Assembly (NCBI GenBank): GCA_045579705.1 | Contig: JAZNMP010000029.1 | Coordinates: forward strand, 1-42,660 | DNA: 42,660 nt | From: Lachnocurva sp045579705 | Lineage (GTDB): Bacteria > Bacillota > Clostridia > Lachnospirales > Lachnospiraceae | Reading direction: 5' to 3' | Shown: piece after piece, positions 7,638-16,536 of the stretch | Layout of the letters: the number at the start of each line of letters is the position of its first letter | Position numbering within the stretch: the stretch's first letter is position 1 | Made by a program: the position numbers and the translations under genes | The notes under the pieces: generated by a model | The model's input: the letters and a program-made list of their open reading frames with translations, nothing else | Told to the model about the DNA's origin: nothing | Database searches by the model: none

Positions 7638-9638
7638 ATGAATGAAAGACTTAAAGGCTTCGATGGGTTAAGGGCCTTTTTGATAATATCTATAGTAATG
7701 TATCATCTGTTGCCTGAGGTTTTCCCAGGTGGATTTATAGGTGTAAATGGTTTCTTTCTCATAATGGGATTCCTGATGGAATACGGAATGAAAGAGAAAC
7801 GCTTTGCGCTTGGCGCCAGACAGAAGGCATTAGAGAATGAGTCTGCAAAGACTCCAATATCCCCGATATCATATTATATTAAGAAAATCAGACGACTTTA
7901 TCCTGCACTTATCGTGACTTTGACGTTAGGTTTGATAGTGCTCCTAATCTTCGTCCATAACTATCGAAATGAAACATTCCAGGAAATTATCAGTGCTCTC
8001 GGTGGAATGAACAATTATTACCAGATCAATACGAATGCTTCCTATTTCACACGAATGTTGAATTCATCACCTTTTACGCATCTTTGGTATATAGGATTGA
8101 CTATTCAGTTTTATTTTGCATGGCCGATTTATTCAAGCATTATTGAAAAAAGAAACTTAAAGCACGTTATGGATGCCGAACTACTGTTGATTCTGGCATC
8201 CGCAGTTGAAATGGCTGTTTTGTATTCGCCAAAAAAAGATCCGTCTCGAATCTACTACGGATTTGATACGAGAGTATTTGCTTTGCTTCTCGGAATCCTA
8301 CTTTGCCAGATCTATTTTCTAATCTTGAAATCAGAGAACGAAAGGCTGAGAGAGCTCAAAGTAAACTTAGGTGTCAGAAATTTTAGGAAAACCGCTTCGG
8401 CGCTTATTGTTACTGCGCTTTCATGTGCATGTCTGATTAAATTGATATTCACATTGGAAGGCGGCATGAAAGAGACATATCGAGGCGGAATGCAGCTTTC
8501 GACCTTACTGTACGGTTTGATTCTGATTTCGATTTTGTTCGATCAGAAGGGCATCGCGCGTTGGTGGGACTTCCTTCCGCTCAGGTTAATTGGAAAGTAT
8601 TCTTATGAAATCTATCTCGTGATGTATCCTTGTATATGGTTTTCTGAGAAATTATTACATGGAACTCGCGGGAAAAAATACCTCATAATCACGCTTGCCT
8701 CTATGGCGATTGCTACCGCAATCGTACATGTGGTATCGACGAAGATTATGGCTAAGCATAGAGATTTAAATATCCTGGTAAACGAGGATACCCCGAATCT
8801 ACGCAGGGTTGTATGCAGGTCTTTAGTGCCTACATTGCTACTAGCATCAGTGCTGATCGTATCAAGTGCACAGACATTGTATGCGAAGTCGCTCGGTGGT
8901 ACAGATGATATGAAAGAAATGCAGGCTCTCATGGAGGAAAATGCGGCTATCCTAAAGGAACAGCAGAAGGGAACTGCGAAGCTCCAGAAGAGTTTGGCAA
9001 ATGTAAATGTACATGTAGAACTTCAGACAGAGATAGTCGAGAAGAATGCGGGAATTCGTGCAGAACAGCGTGCGCAGGAAGAAGCTGAGAAACAGGCAGC
9101 ACTCGAAAGAGCAAAGAACGCGCAGACTGAGATTCAGAAGGCGCAGGCAGAACTTCCGGATGCGGGTTCATCTAGCGTGAGCGGAGTGAGTGCACTCGGT
9201 GATTCGGTAATGCTCGGTGCTGCACAGGAGATGATGGGACGTATGCCTGGAATCTATGTGGATGCAAAGGTTGGACGTCAGGTTTCTCAGGGCGCTGGAG
9301 TTATAAATGGAATGAGAAACAGCGGCTTACTCGGGTCAGTTGTAATCGTTCATCTCGGTACGAATGGAGCAGGAAGTGTGTCGAGCTATTTGAATGTAAT
9401 TGACTCAATAGGTCCGGACTCAACGATCTACTGGCTTACTGCACATGGTGTCAGCTGGGGCGGACAGGTCAATGCAAATATTTATGAAGCTGCATCACAG
9501 AGATCAAATGTGCATGTTCTCGATTGGGACGGCTACGCTAGTGGACATGGAGAGTGGTTCTTTAGCGATGGAATCCATCTGAATGGCGAGGGAAGAGCAG
9601 CTTATGCAAATTTTGTGAAATCATCGATTGGCATGTAG
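7638..9638 (+). CDS. OatA-like acyltransferase-3/SGNH O-acetyltransferase
   Basis: This 666-aa integral membrane protein has the two-part design of OatA peptidoglycan O-acetyltransferases. The N-terminal acyltransferase-3 domain (about residues 1-420, some ten membrane helices) starts with FDGLRAF and carries the candidate catalytic H23 in IVMYH. A helical Glu/Ala/Gln-rich linker follows (about 430-510). The C-terminal extracytoplasmic SGNH domain has G521-D-S523, HLGTNG and D644-G-I-H647, which complete a Ser-His-Asp site. OatA enzymes acetylate MurNAc C6-OH and block lysozyme; acetylation of a surface glycan is the alternative, since pseudaminic acid genes follow. ATG 7638 has AAAGGGAG upstream. 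The gene with a GH25 lysozyme precedes it across the repeat region. Confidence 0.85.
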   Translation: MNERLKGFDGLRAFLIISIVMYHLLPEVFPGGFIGVNGFFLIMGFLMEYGMKEKRFALGARQKALENESAKTPISPISYYIKKIRRLYPALIVTLTLGLIVLLIFVHNYRNETFQEIISALGGMNNYYQINTNASYFTRMLNSSPFTHLWYIGLTIQFYFAWPIYSSIIEKRNLKHVMDAELLLILASAVEMAVLYSPKKDPSRIYYGFDTRVFALLLGILLCQIYFLILKSENERLRELKVNLGVRNFRKTASALIVTALSCACLIKLIFTLEGGMKETYRGGMQLSTLLYGLILISILFDQKGIARWWDFLPLRLIGKYSYEIYLVMYPCIWFSEKLLHGTRGKKYLIITLASMAIATAIVHVVSTKIMAKHRDLNILVNEDTPNLRRVVCRSLVPTLLLASVLIVSSAQTLYAKSLGGTDDMKEMQALMEENAAILKEQQKGTAKLQKSLANVNVHVELQTEIVEKNAGIRAEQRAQEEAEKQAALERAKNAQTEIQKAQAELPDAGSSSVSGVSALGDSVMLGAAQEMMGRMPGIYVDAKVGRQVSQGAGVINGMRNSGLLGSVVIVHLGTNGAGSVSSYLNVIDSIGPDSTIYWLTAHGVSWGGQVNANIYEAASQRSNVHVLDWDGYASGHGEWFFSDGIHLNGEGRAAYANFVKSSIGM

Positions 9639-9648
9639 AGGAATCTAA

Positions 9649-10395
9649 ATGACAAAGCAGGAAAAGATTAGAATAACTATAACGATATTAATAGTCTTTG
9701 GATGTATTCTGGCGCTCATCGGCTACTCAAAATACAGACAGAACGAGCGGATGAAGCAGGAAGCGATAAAGGAATGCGAGAAGCTTTCGAAGGAAATCAG
9801 CAAGCAGACTTTTTCCCAGAAGGCAGATAAGTATTCAGAGGTTGGGAAAAAAGACAGAACCAGCCGTCTGGTGCTAAATGATGCGGTCTATACGAGACTA
9901 ATGAACTTTGAAGCTGAGACTTTGACGGATACCTTGCTAAATGGGCTCGGTTTAAAGGCTGAAGAGATGACTGATGCAGAGAAACAGGCTTATATCAATA
10001 TGGAGACAAATCTGAAAGAACGTATTTGTCGAGGCTATCGGGTAGACAGAGAATCTGTTAAAGTTGAAGAAGATGAAGTGAAAGTACAGGTAGTCTATCG
10101 AGGTATCGGTCCGATTAACGGAATCGATGTTATCGGAACTGTTGATGAAGCAAACTCAGAACTCGAGGGTTATGTGTCTACAAACAATGATGCACTCATG
10201 GATTCTATCGATGCAAATGGCAAAGATGCTATGAGAGCAAGCTTGAGAGAACACGAAATAACGCTGATATTTAACGATTTAAATACAAAGATTGAAAAAA
10301 TGTCACAGAAAGACTTTAAAGTTGTGTATACTCTAAAGAGAGATAAAAACAAAGGGAAAAGTTTTTGGTATTTTAAGGGAATGAATATTAAGTAA
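9649..10395 (+). CDS. hypothetical single-pass membrane protein (248 aa)
   Basis: One N-terminal membrane segment (about residues 8-25, ITITILIVFGCILALIGY) anchors a hydrophilic domain that should be outside the cell. Residues 35-130 are Lys/Glu-rich and probably helical; the C-terminal half looks like a mixed alpha/beta domain ending in SFWYFKGMNIK. There is no lipobox or known catalytic motif. It starts 10 bases after the acyltransferase stop, so the two are very likely one transcript. I do not recognise the family; a partner or regulator of the acetyltransferase is a guess from position only. Confidence 0.75.
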   Translation: MTKQEKIRITITILIVFGCILALIGYSKYRQNERMKQEAIKECEKLSKEISKQTFSQKADKYSEVGKKDRTSRLVLNDAVYTRLMNFEAETLTDTLLNGLGLKAEEMTDAEKQAYINMETNLKERICRGYRVDRESVKVEEDEVKVQVVYRGIGPINGIDVIGTVDEANSELEGYVSTNNDALMDSIDANGKDAMRASLREHEITLIFNDLNTKIEKMSQKDFKVVYTLKRDKNKGKSFWYFKGMNIK

Positions 10396-10442
10396 TAACT
10401 AATCTGTTTTGACTTGCCGATATATATTGGAGGAGGAAAAAT

Positions 10443-11438
10443 ATGCTTAACGGAAAAACTATTTTGATCACAGGAGGAACAGGCTCTTTTGGAAATCATT
10501 TCGTGGAGACTGTTCTAAAAAACTATAAACCGAAGAAGATCATCATCTACTCTAGAGATGAGTTTAAACAGTTCAACATGTCAAATCGCTTTAAAGAGTA
10601 TAAAGATGTCCTTCGTTTCTTTATCGGAGATGTCAGAGATGAGGACAGACTTAGAATGGCTATGAATGGCGTCGACTATGTTATTCATGCTGCAGCTCTA
10701 AAGCAGGTTCCTGCTTGCGAATATAATCCAAACGAAGCTATAAAGACAAATGTAAACGGTGCGATGAATGTCATCAACGCATCTTTGGATGCCGGTGTCG
10801 AAAAAGTTGTTGCACTTTCAACAGATAAAGCTGTAAATCCTATTAACCTCTATGGAGGCACAAAGCTGGTTTCAGATAAACTTTTTACAGCAGCGAATGC
10901 ATATTCAGGTGGAAAAAAGACCAGGTTCTCTGTAGTTCGCTACGGAAATGTTGCAGGCAGCCGTGGATCTGTAATTCCATTCTTCCAGCAGCTTATCGAC
11001 AAGGGTGAGACAGAACTACCTATAACTGATTTTGAGATGACACGTTTCTGGATCAGCCTCGATCAGGGCGTTGAGCTCGTTATCAAAGCACTCGCTGAAT
11101 CCAGAGGTGGTGAGACTTTTATTTCAAAGATTCCTTCATTCAAGATTACAGATCTCGCGAAAGCTATGAAGGAAGACTGTGAATTAAAGGAAGTCGGAAT
11201 CCGCGAAGGCGAGAAGCTTCATGAGATTATGATTACAGCTGAAGATTCTATGAGAACCTATGAGTATGATGAGCATTACATCATCTATCCACATTATGAC
11301 TGGTGGGATAGCGAAGATATCATTCCTGGCGGCAAGCTGGTAGAGAGAGGATTCGCTTATTCCTCAGGAACAAACAAACACTTTCTTACAGTGGCAGAAC
11401 TTAGAGAAAAATTGAAGACTGATCTCGACAGATACTAA
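10443..11438 (+). CDS. pseB: UDP-GlcNAc 4,6-dehydratase (inverting), PseB
   Basis: This 331-aa extended short-chain dehydrogenase of the FlaA1/PseB group converts UDP-GlcNAc to the 4-keto-6-deoxy-L-arabino sugar, the first step to pseudaminic acid. The NAD(P)-binding GGTGSFGNHF lies at about residues 10-19. The signature AALKQVPACEYNPNEA, and STDKAVNP followed by the YGGTK active-site Tyr-Lys pair, are present. The length is typical. GGAGGAGG precedes ATG 10443. It is the first gene of pseB-pseC-pseI-pseG, with gaps of 12 to 32 bases between genes. A capsule-type FlaA1 role is possible, but the neighbours fix it as PseB. Confidence 0.93.
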   Translation: MLNGKTILITGGTGSFGNHFVETVLKNYKPKKIIIYSRDEFKQFNMSNRFKEYKDVLRFFIGDVRDEDRLRMAMNGVDYVIHAAALKQVPACEYNPNEAIKTNVNGAMNVINASLDAGVEKVVALSTDKAVNPINLYGGTKLVSDKLFTAANAYSGGKKTRFSVVRYGNVAGSRGSVIPFFQQLIDKGETELPITDFEMTRFWISLDQGVELVIKALAESRGGETFISKIPSFKITDLAKAMKEDCELKEVGIREGEKLHEIMITAEDSMRTYEYDEHYIIYPHYDWWDSEDIIPGGKLVERGFAYSSGTNKHFLTVAELREKLKTDLDRY

Positions 11439-11450
11439 GGGGAGAGTGAA

Positions 11451-12650
11451 ATGGCTAAATCAGACTTGGCTTTATATGGTGGAAAACCAGTTAGAAATCA
11501 GAAATTATATTATGGACATCAGTGGATCGACGAAGCTGACATTGAGGCGGTTGAAGAAGTCCTGAGAGGAGATTATCTCACTTGCGGACCTACGATAGAA
11601 CGACTTGAGGAGAAGCTTTGTCAGGTTACTAATGCCAGGCATGCGGTGGCTTGTTCCAATGGAACGGCCGCTTTGCATATTGCGATGATGGCAGCAGGAG
11701 TGGGAGAAGGTGACGAAGTTATTACTACTCCGCTGACTTTTGCGGCGTCTGCAAACTGTGCGCTGTACTGTGGTGCAACTCCAGTGTTTGCTGATGTTAA
11801 AGCTGAGACTTACAACATAGATCCAGCGTCTATTCGAAAAAAAATAACCCCGAGAACTAAGGCTATTGTCGCAGTAGATTTCACTGGACAGGCAGTTGAA
11901 AATAGAGAAATCCGTGAAATTTGTGATGAGTATGGACTTATCTTTATCGAAGATAGTGCACATGCTATCGGAACTAAATACGATGGCAAAACTATCGGCT
12001 CGCTGGCAGATATGACCTGTTTCAGTTTCCATCCGGTAAAGACGGTTACTTCCGGCGAGGGTGGAGCTGTTACTACAAATGATGATAAATACTTTGAGAA
12101 ACTTAAGTTATACAGAACTCATGGAATTACTCATGATGAAGCTTTGATGGAAGAAGCTCCGGAAGGCCCTTGGTATTATGAGATGATAGATGTGGGATAT
12201 AACTATCGTCTGACTGATATTCAGGCGGCTCTCCTCATCAGTCAGTTGGATAAATTAGAGCAGTTCTCCAACAGGAGAAAGGCAATCGTAAATCGTTATA
12301 ATGAAGTTTTTTCAGGAATGGAAGGGCTGATCGTACAACAGGAGATTCCAGAGTCGGATACGACGAGACATCTGTATATCATCCAGTTGGATCCGGAGAA
12401 ACTCAGTTGTACGAGACGTGAGTTCTTTGATGCGATGGCAGCGGAGAATGTCCAGTGTCAGGTACATTATGTACCGGTTTACTGGTTCCCGGTTTATAAA
12501 CGATTGGGACATGAGGTTGGCGAATGTCCGAACGCAGAGCGAATTTATCGTAACTGCATGAGTATTCCGCTGTATCCTGCGATGTCTGATGACGATGTGG
12601 AAGATGTAATTAAGGCTGTCCAGAAATGTGTACAGGCTTATTTGAATTGA
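11451..12650 (+). CDS. pseC: UDP-4-amino-4,6-dideoxy-AltNAc transaminase, PseC
   Basis: This 399-aa PLP-dependent aminotransferase of the DegT/DnrJ/EryC1 family aminates C4 of the PseB product. Visible motifs are ACSNGTAALHIAM in the cofactor-binding region, EDSAHAIGTKYDGK, and FSFHPVKTVTSGEGG, which contains the Schiff-base lysine. The N-terminus DLALYGGKPVRN is typical. ATG 11451 follows AAGGGGAGAG by 5 bases. It lies between pseB and pseI, consistent with pathway order. Confidence 0.93.
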   Translation: MAKSDLALYGGKPVRNQKLYYGHQWIDEADIEAVEEVLRGDYLTCGPTIERLEEKLCQVTNARHAVACSNGTAALHIAMMAAGVGEGDEVITTPLTFAASANCALYCGATPVFADVKAETYNIDPASIRKKITPRTKAIVAVDFTGQAVENREIREICDEYGLIFIEDSAHAIGTKYDGKTIGSLADMTCFSFHPVKTVTSGEGGAVTTNDDKYFEKLKLYRTHGITHDEALMEEAPEGPWYYEMIDVGYNYRLTDIQAALLISQLDKLEQFSNRRKAIVNRYNEVFSGMEGLIVQQEIPESDTTRHLYIIQLDPEKLSCTRREFFDAMAAENVQCQVHYVPVYWFPVYKRLGHEVGECPNAERIYRNCMSIPLYPAMSDDDVEDVIKAVQKCVQAYLN

Positions 12651-12682
12651 TAAAAACTTACAAATATTAATTGGGTGAAAGT

Positions 12683-13738
12683 ATGAAAGATTATGTAGAA
12701 ATCGATGGAGTTCAGATTGGAGCAGGTCATCCAACCTATATCATCGCTGAGATGTCAGCGAACCATCTTCAGGATTTAGAAAGAGCGAAGGCTATCATCC
12801 GTACAGCAAAGGAAATCGGAGCGGACGCGGTGAAGCTACAGTCTTATCGCCCGGATACGATTACGCTCGAATCGAAGCAACCTGAGTTTATGGCGGTTAA
12901 AGGAAGTCTCTGGGAAGGACGTAGTCTCTATGATCTCTATCAGGAGGCTTATATGCCTTGGGAATGGCATGAGGATTTGTTTAAATATGCAAAGGAAGTG
13001 GGAATAACTATCTTCTCTTCGCCGTTTGACTGGACGGCAGTGGATTTGCTTCACAGCCTCGATGCTCCCGCATACAAGATTGCGTCTTATGAGATTGTGG
13101 ATGTCGGCCTCATCGACAGATGTGCCCGAACCGGAAAGCCTATCATTATTTCTACAGGAATCGCGGATGAAGATGATATCTCGCTGGCACTTGAGACTTG
13201 TCACAAAGCGGGAAATGACGATGTCGTCCTGCTCAAATGCGTCTCCGAGTATCCTTCGAATCTCGAGAACATAAACTTGCGCACTATTCCTTTATTGAGA
13301 GAAAGGTTTGGAACTGTTGTCGGACTTTCTGATCATTCGATGGGGTCAGAAGTGGATGTGGCAGCAGTTGCTCTCGGCGCGACAGTAATAGAGAAGCACC
13401 TCACCCTATCTCGCGCAGATGGCGGAGCAGACTCAGGCTTCTCGATGGAGCCTGCAGAATTCGAAAAGATGATTCGTGATATTCGAAATGTAGAGAAGGC
13501 ACTCGGCGAGGCTACACTCGAGCCTAATGAGCGCATGAAGGCAAACAAAGTTCATGCGAGATCGCTTTATGTTGTTTCTGATATAAAGGCGGGAGAAACT
13601 TTTACATATGAGAATGTGAGGTCAGTTCGACCTGGAAATGGTCTTCACACGAAGTATTTAGAGGAAATCATAGGAAAAAAAGCTACTCGAGACTTAGCTT
13701 ATGCCACACCTCTTTCATGGGACTGTGTGGGAAAATAG
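12683..13738 (+). CDS. pseI: pseudaminic acid synthase, PseI
   Basis: This 351-aa NeuB-family enzyme condenses 2,4-diacetamido-2,4,6-trideoxy-L-altrose with phosphoenolpyruvate. The TIM-barrel NeuB domain begins with PTYIIAEMSANHLQ and includes VKLQSYRPDTIT, FSSPFDW, KCVSEYPS, GLSDHSMG and EKHLTLSRADGGADS. A C-terminal SAF (antifreeze-like) domain spans about residues 290-351 (ARSLYVVSDIKAGETF). The start is set at ATG 12683; an in-frame TTG at 12671 would overlap the GGGTGAAAG ribosome binding site. NeuB homologues for sialic or legionaminic acid are similar, but the PseB/PseC/PseG neighbours support PseI. Confidence 0.92.
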   Translation: MKDYVEIDGVQIGAGHPTYIIAEMSANHLQDLERAKAIIRTAKEIGADAVKLQSYRPDTITLESKQPEFMAVKGSLWEGRSLYDLYQEAYMPWEWHEDLFKYAKEVGITIFSSPFDWTAVDLLHSLDAPAYKIASYEIVDVGLIDRCARTGKPIIISTGIADEDDISLALETCHKAGNDDVVLLKCVSEYPSNLENINLRTIPLLRERFGTVVGLSDHSMGSEVDVAAVALGATVIEKHLTLSRADGGADSGFSMEPAEFEKMIRDIRNVEKALGEATLEPNERMKANKVHARSLYVVSDIKAGETFTYENVRSVRPGNGLHTKYLEEIIGKKATRDLAYATPLSWDCVGK

Positions 13739-13750
13739 GGGAGAAAAGAT

Positions 13751-14797
13751 ATGGTTTACATACGTGTAGATGCAAATTCTGAAATCGGCTCAGGACATTT
13801 GATGAGAACTATTGCAATAGCGAAAGAGATGGAAAAGCGCGGCGAGATGGTTATCTTCGTCTGTGCAGACAATACTCCGCGTGAGTATTTGGAATCTCAG
13901 GGACTCTATATGATCAATCTCATGGGCGATTGGAAAGACATGACGATTGAGTCCTCAAAGATGCTGCTGATAGTAGCGGATGAACCGAAGGAACCGGTTC
14001 TGTTGATAGATACTTACTCAGTAAGTAAGACGTATGTAAACATCATGTCTATGTTCTCAAAGGTTTGTTATCTCGGAAGCAAGAAGGAAAATCTAGGAAA
14101 TCTTTCACTGCTCGTAAACTATAGCACTGATATCGATGAAGCTTTTTACGAAGAAAATTATCCTAACGTAAAGAAGCTCCTCGGGGCTGAGTACAGTATT
14201 CTTCGTTCGGAGTTTATAGGTTTTGAGAGAAATCCGAAAGCGTACGAACCTAGAGTTTTGATTACAACAGGAAATACAGATAATCTCGGGATGGAGCTTT
14301 CGATACTGGACCGTATGTGCGATGATGGCCTGGTTATGCTTCCAGGTGACGATGACGCCGAAGTTCAGTTTGAAGTCGTAGTAGGAAGCATGTCCAAAGA
14401 CCGGGATGAAATATTTGAAAAATATGGAGACTGCCCGAACGTAAATCTTCACGAAAATGTGGAGAAGATGGCAGAACTTATGAAGAAATGTCCTATAGCG
14501 ATTACAGCCGGTGGCACTACGATGAATGAACTTGCGGCGATGGAGACTGCGATGATATGCTTTGCAATCGCCGAAGACCAGCCCAAAGAATGCAAGGCCT
14601 TTGCTCGCGATGACGCTGTTCTCTATGTCGGAAATGCGATAGAAGACAAAGAAAGCGTAGTTAGAGATGTCGCCCTTGGTCTGTGTAGTTTGCTCATGGA
14701 TGAAAAAACGAGAACGGAAATCGCAACTAATGCCAGAAGACTAATCGATGGTGAAGGTGTTACAAAGATTTGCGATGCAATAGAGGAGTTACTTTAA
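13751..14797 (+). CDS. pseG: UDP-2,4-diacetamido-trideoxy-altropyranose hydrolase, PseG
   Basis: This 348-aa GT-B-fold hydrolase removes UDP from the nucleotide sugar before PseI acts. The N-terminal IRVDANSEIGSGHLMR carries the GSGHxxR signature with the catalytic His. The C-terminal ITAGGTTMNELAAM is the nucleotide-binding loop typical of the MurG-like fold. ATG 13751 follows AGGGGAGAA. The stop at 14795-14797 is one base from the next start, so translation is probably coupled. No acetyltransferase PseH or CMP-transferase PseF follows. Confidence 0.9.
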   Translation: MVYIRVDANSEIGSGHLMRTIAIAKEMEKRGEMVIFVCADNTPREYLESQGLYMINLMGDWKDMTIESSKMLLIVADEPKEPVLLIDTYSVSKTYVNIMSMFSKVCYLGSKKENLGNLSLLVNYSTDIDEAFYEENYPNVKKLLGAEYSILRSEFIGFERNPKAYEPRVLITTGNTDNLGMELSILDRMCDDGLVMLPGDDDAEVQFEVVVGSMSKDRDEIFEKYGDCPNVNLHENVEKMAELMKKCPIAITAGGTTMNELAAMETAMICFAIAEDQPKECKAFARDDAVLYVGNAIEDKESVVRDVALGLCSLLMDEKTRTEIATNARRLIDGEGVTKICDAIEELL

Positions 14798-14798
14798 T

Positions 14799-15635
14799 TT
14801 GAAGATAGTTAGGATTACTGAAGACAATGGTGATTTGATCAAACTCTATGCACGAGGCAGAGAGAATGTGCTGCTTCGATACTATGAACCGGAGTTGGGT
14901 CTCTTTATAGCGGAAAGCCCGAAGGTTATCGAGAGAGCTTTAGAGAGTGGATATGAGATTCAGTCTATGCTTATGACCGATGAACAGTATAACCTGGAGA
15001 CGATGGATGGTGAGATACTGAAGAGAATCTTCCTACGCATAGACAGTATGGAAGATTTACCGGTATATATCGCTACTGAGGAACAGGTTAAAGCGATTAC
15101 TGATTTTTCTATAACGCGTGGTGCTATGGCTATTTTTAGAAGACGTGAGCACAGATCTCTAAAGGAAGTTCTAGAGGGAGCACGTAGAGTTGCGGTTTTA
15201 GATGGAGTTACAAATCCTACAAATGTCGGAGCTATCTTTAGATCGGCAGCAGCTCTTCATATAGATGCCTTACTTTTGACTCCGAGTTGTTCAGATCCTC
15301 TGTATCGTAGAGCGATTCGAGTAAGTATGGGAAATGTATTCCTGATTCCATGGACTTTTACGGAGTCCAGTGAGAACTATGTTAGAGATTTGAAAGAATT
15401 GGGATTCTATGTAGGAGCTTTGGCTTTGGATGAGGATTCTATTTCTATCGAAGATCCGGTTCTGAAGAGAAAAGATAAACTGGCTTTGGTACTGGGAAAT
15501 GAAGGTCACGGATTGCCACAGTCTACGATCAAAGAATGTGACTATACTGTGATGATTCCGATGACGGAAGGAGTAGATTCTCTAAATGTAGCAGCGGCCA
15601 GTGCAGTTGCTTTTTGGGAAATTACGCGAGATTAG
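14799..15635 (+). CDS. SpoU/TrmH-family RNA 2'-O-methyltransferase
   Basis: This 278-aa SPOUT methyltransferase probably acts on 23S rRNA or tRNA. An N-terminal substrate-binding domain covers about residues 1-115. The SpoU fold follows, with motif 1 VLDGVTNPTNVGAIFRSA, motif 2 LALVLGNEGHGLPQ and motif 3 VMIPMTEGVDSLNVAAASAV, which form the knotted SAM site. The start is TTG at 14799, with GAGGAG 10 bases upstream inside pseG; no ATG fits better. It is the last gene of the pse transcript, and an independent promoter follows it. Its place with sugar genes is probably incidental. Confidence 0.87.
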   Translation: MKIVRITEDNGDLIKLYARGRENVLLRYYEPELGLFIAESPKVIERALESGYEIQSMLMTDEQYNLETMDGEILKRIFLRIDSMEDLPVYIATEEQVKAITDFSITRGAMAIFRRREHRSLKEVLEGARRVAVLDGVTNPTNVGAIFRSAAALHIDALLLTPSCSDPLYRRAIRVSMGNVFLIPWTFTESSENYVRDLKELGFYVGALALDEDSISIEDPVLKRKDKLALVLGNEGHGLPQSTIKECDYTVMIPMTEGVDSLNVAAASAVAFWEITRD

Positions 15636-15640
15636 CTTGG

Positions 15641-15669
15641 TTGATGAAATCCGGGGAATGTGTTATATT
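15641..15669 (+). promoter_or_regulatory. promoter of the nusB-recN operon
   Basis: TTGATG (15641-15646), a 17-bp spacer and TATATT (15664-15669) lie about 50 bases before the Asp23-family gene. No intrinsic terminator is visible between here and recN, so this is the best candidate to drive the nine-gene operon. Confidence 0.7.
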
Positions 15670-15720
15670 TTAACTTAGGATTAAATCGTAAATTTATGAT
15701 AATTAGCGAGGAAGATTAAG

Positions 15721-16086
15721 ATGGCAGATAAGAATTTTACTATAAGAGAAGGCGTAGAAGTTACAGAAACTGTAATCGCATCAATAGCAGGACTTGCTGC
15801 ATTAGAGTGTGAAGGAATTAGTGCTTTAAACGGTGGCATTACTGCAAATACACTGCCTAGAGCAGGCGCTAGCAAAGTGGCTAGAGCTATCAGAGTTTTG
15901 ACAAACGATGATGCATCTATTTCTATTCAGATGATCGTATCTGTTAAATACGGATATTCTATTCTCAATGTGACAGAGCATGTACAGGAGAAGGTAAAGA
16001 CTTCTGTAGAAAACATGACAGATATCACAGTAAAGAGCGTAGATGTAAAGGTATCATCTGTAGATACAAAGAATATGAACGCTTAA
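15721..16086 (+). CDS. Asp23/Gls24 family envelope stress protein (YqhY-like)
   Basis: This small DUF322 protein (121 aa) has the family pattern GVEVTETVIASIAGLAALEC and the C-terminal VNVTEHVQEKV-like stretch (ILNVTEHVQEKVKTSVENMT). YqhY proteins usually sit next to nusB, as here, and have been linked to lipid synthesis control in Bacillus. ATG 15721 has GAGGAAG upstream. Repeated Asn/Thr/Val-rich C-terminal residues (KSVDVKVSSVDTKNM) end the protein. It is the first gene of the housekeeping operon. Confidence 0.88.
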   Translation: MADKNFTIREGVEVTETVIASIAGLAALECEGISALNGGITANTLPRAGASKVARAIRVLTNDDASISIQMIVSVKYGYSILNVTEHVQEKVKTSVENMTDITVKSVDVKVSSVDTKNMNA

Positions 16087-16133
16087 TCTATTTAGTAACA
16101 CTAATCTGTAGAAATTACAGGAGAAATTGAACC

Positions 16134-16535
16134 ATGACAAGACACGAGATCCGCGAGGAGATTATGAAAGGCCTGTTCCAGGCGAACTTCTATGAGAAGG
16201 GAGAGATGGACGAACAGTTCTCAAACTATTTTGAAGACGCAGGTCCTTTCTCAGACGAAGATACTGCTTATATTGACGACAAGACTAAAGATATTCTGGA
16301 TCATATCGATGAGATTGATGCAGAAATTGATAGAATTTCTGAAGGTTGGAAGACTTCTAGAATGGCAAAGGTTGACCTTACTATTCTCAGAATCGCTGTT
16401 TATGAAATCAGATACGAAGGACTTCCTACTGGTGTAGCTATTAACGAAGCTGTCGAGCTTGCAAAGGACTTCGGGTCAGACACATCAGCATCTTTCGTAA
16501 ATGGTATTCTTGCAAAGATAGCAAAGGAAGCATAA
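16134..16535 (+). CDS. nusB: transcription antitermination factor NusB
   Basis: This 133-aa all-helical RNA-binding protein pairs with NusE (S10) at boxA of rRNA operons. The typical N-terminus RHEIREEIMKGLFQANFYE and the C-terminal signature LRIAVYEIRYEGLPTGVAIN followed by EAVELAKDFG and SFVNGILAKI are present. The length is normal. ATG 16134 follows AGGAGAAA. It precedes xseA by one base, as in many Firmicutes. Confidence 0.94.
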   Translation: MTRHEIREEIMKGLFQANFYEKGEMDEQFSNYFEDAGPFSDEDTAYIDDKTKDILDHIDEIDAEIDRISEGWKTSRMAKVDLTILRIAVYEIRYEGLPTGVAINEAVELAKDFGSDTSASFVNGILAKIAKEA

Positions 16536-16536
16536 T

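Noticed and set aside
10443..14797. Legionaminic or sialic acid pathway
   Set aside because: The FlaA1-type inverting dehydratase plus PseC-type transaminase and PseG hydrolase fit pseudaminic acid; no NeuC-type epimerase or legionaminic-type genes are present.
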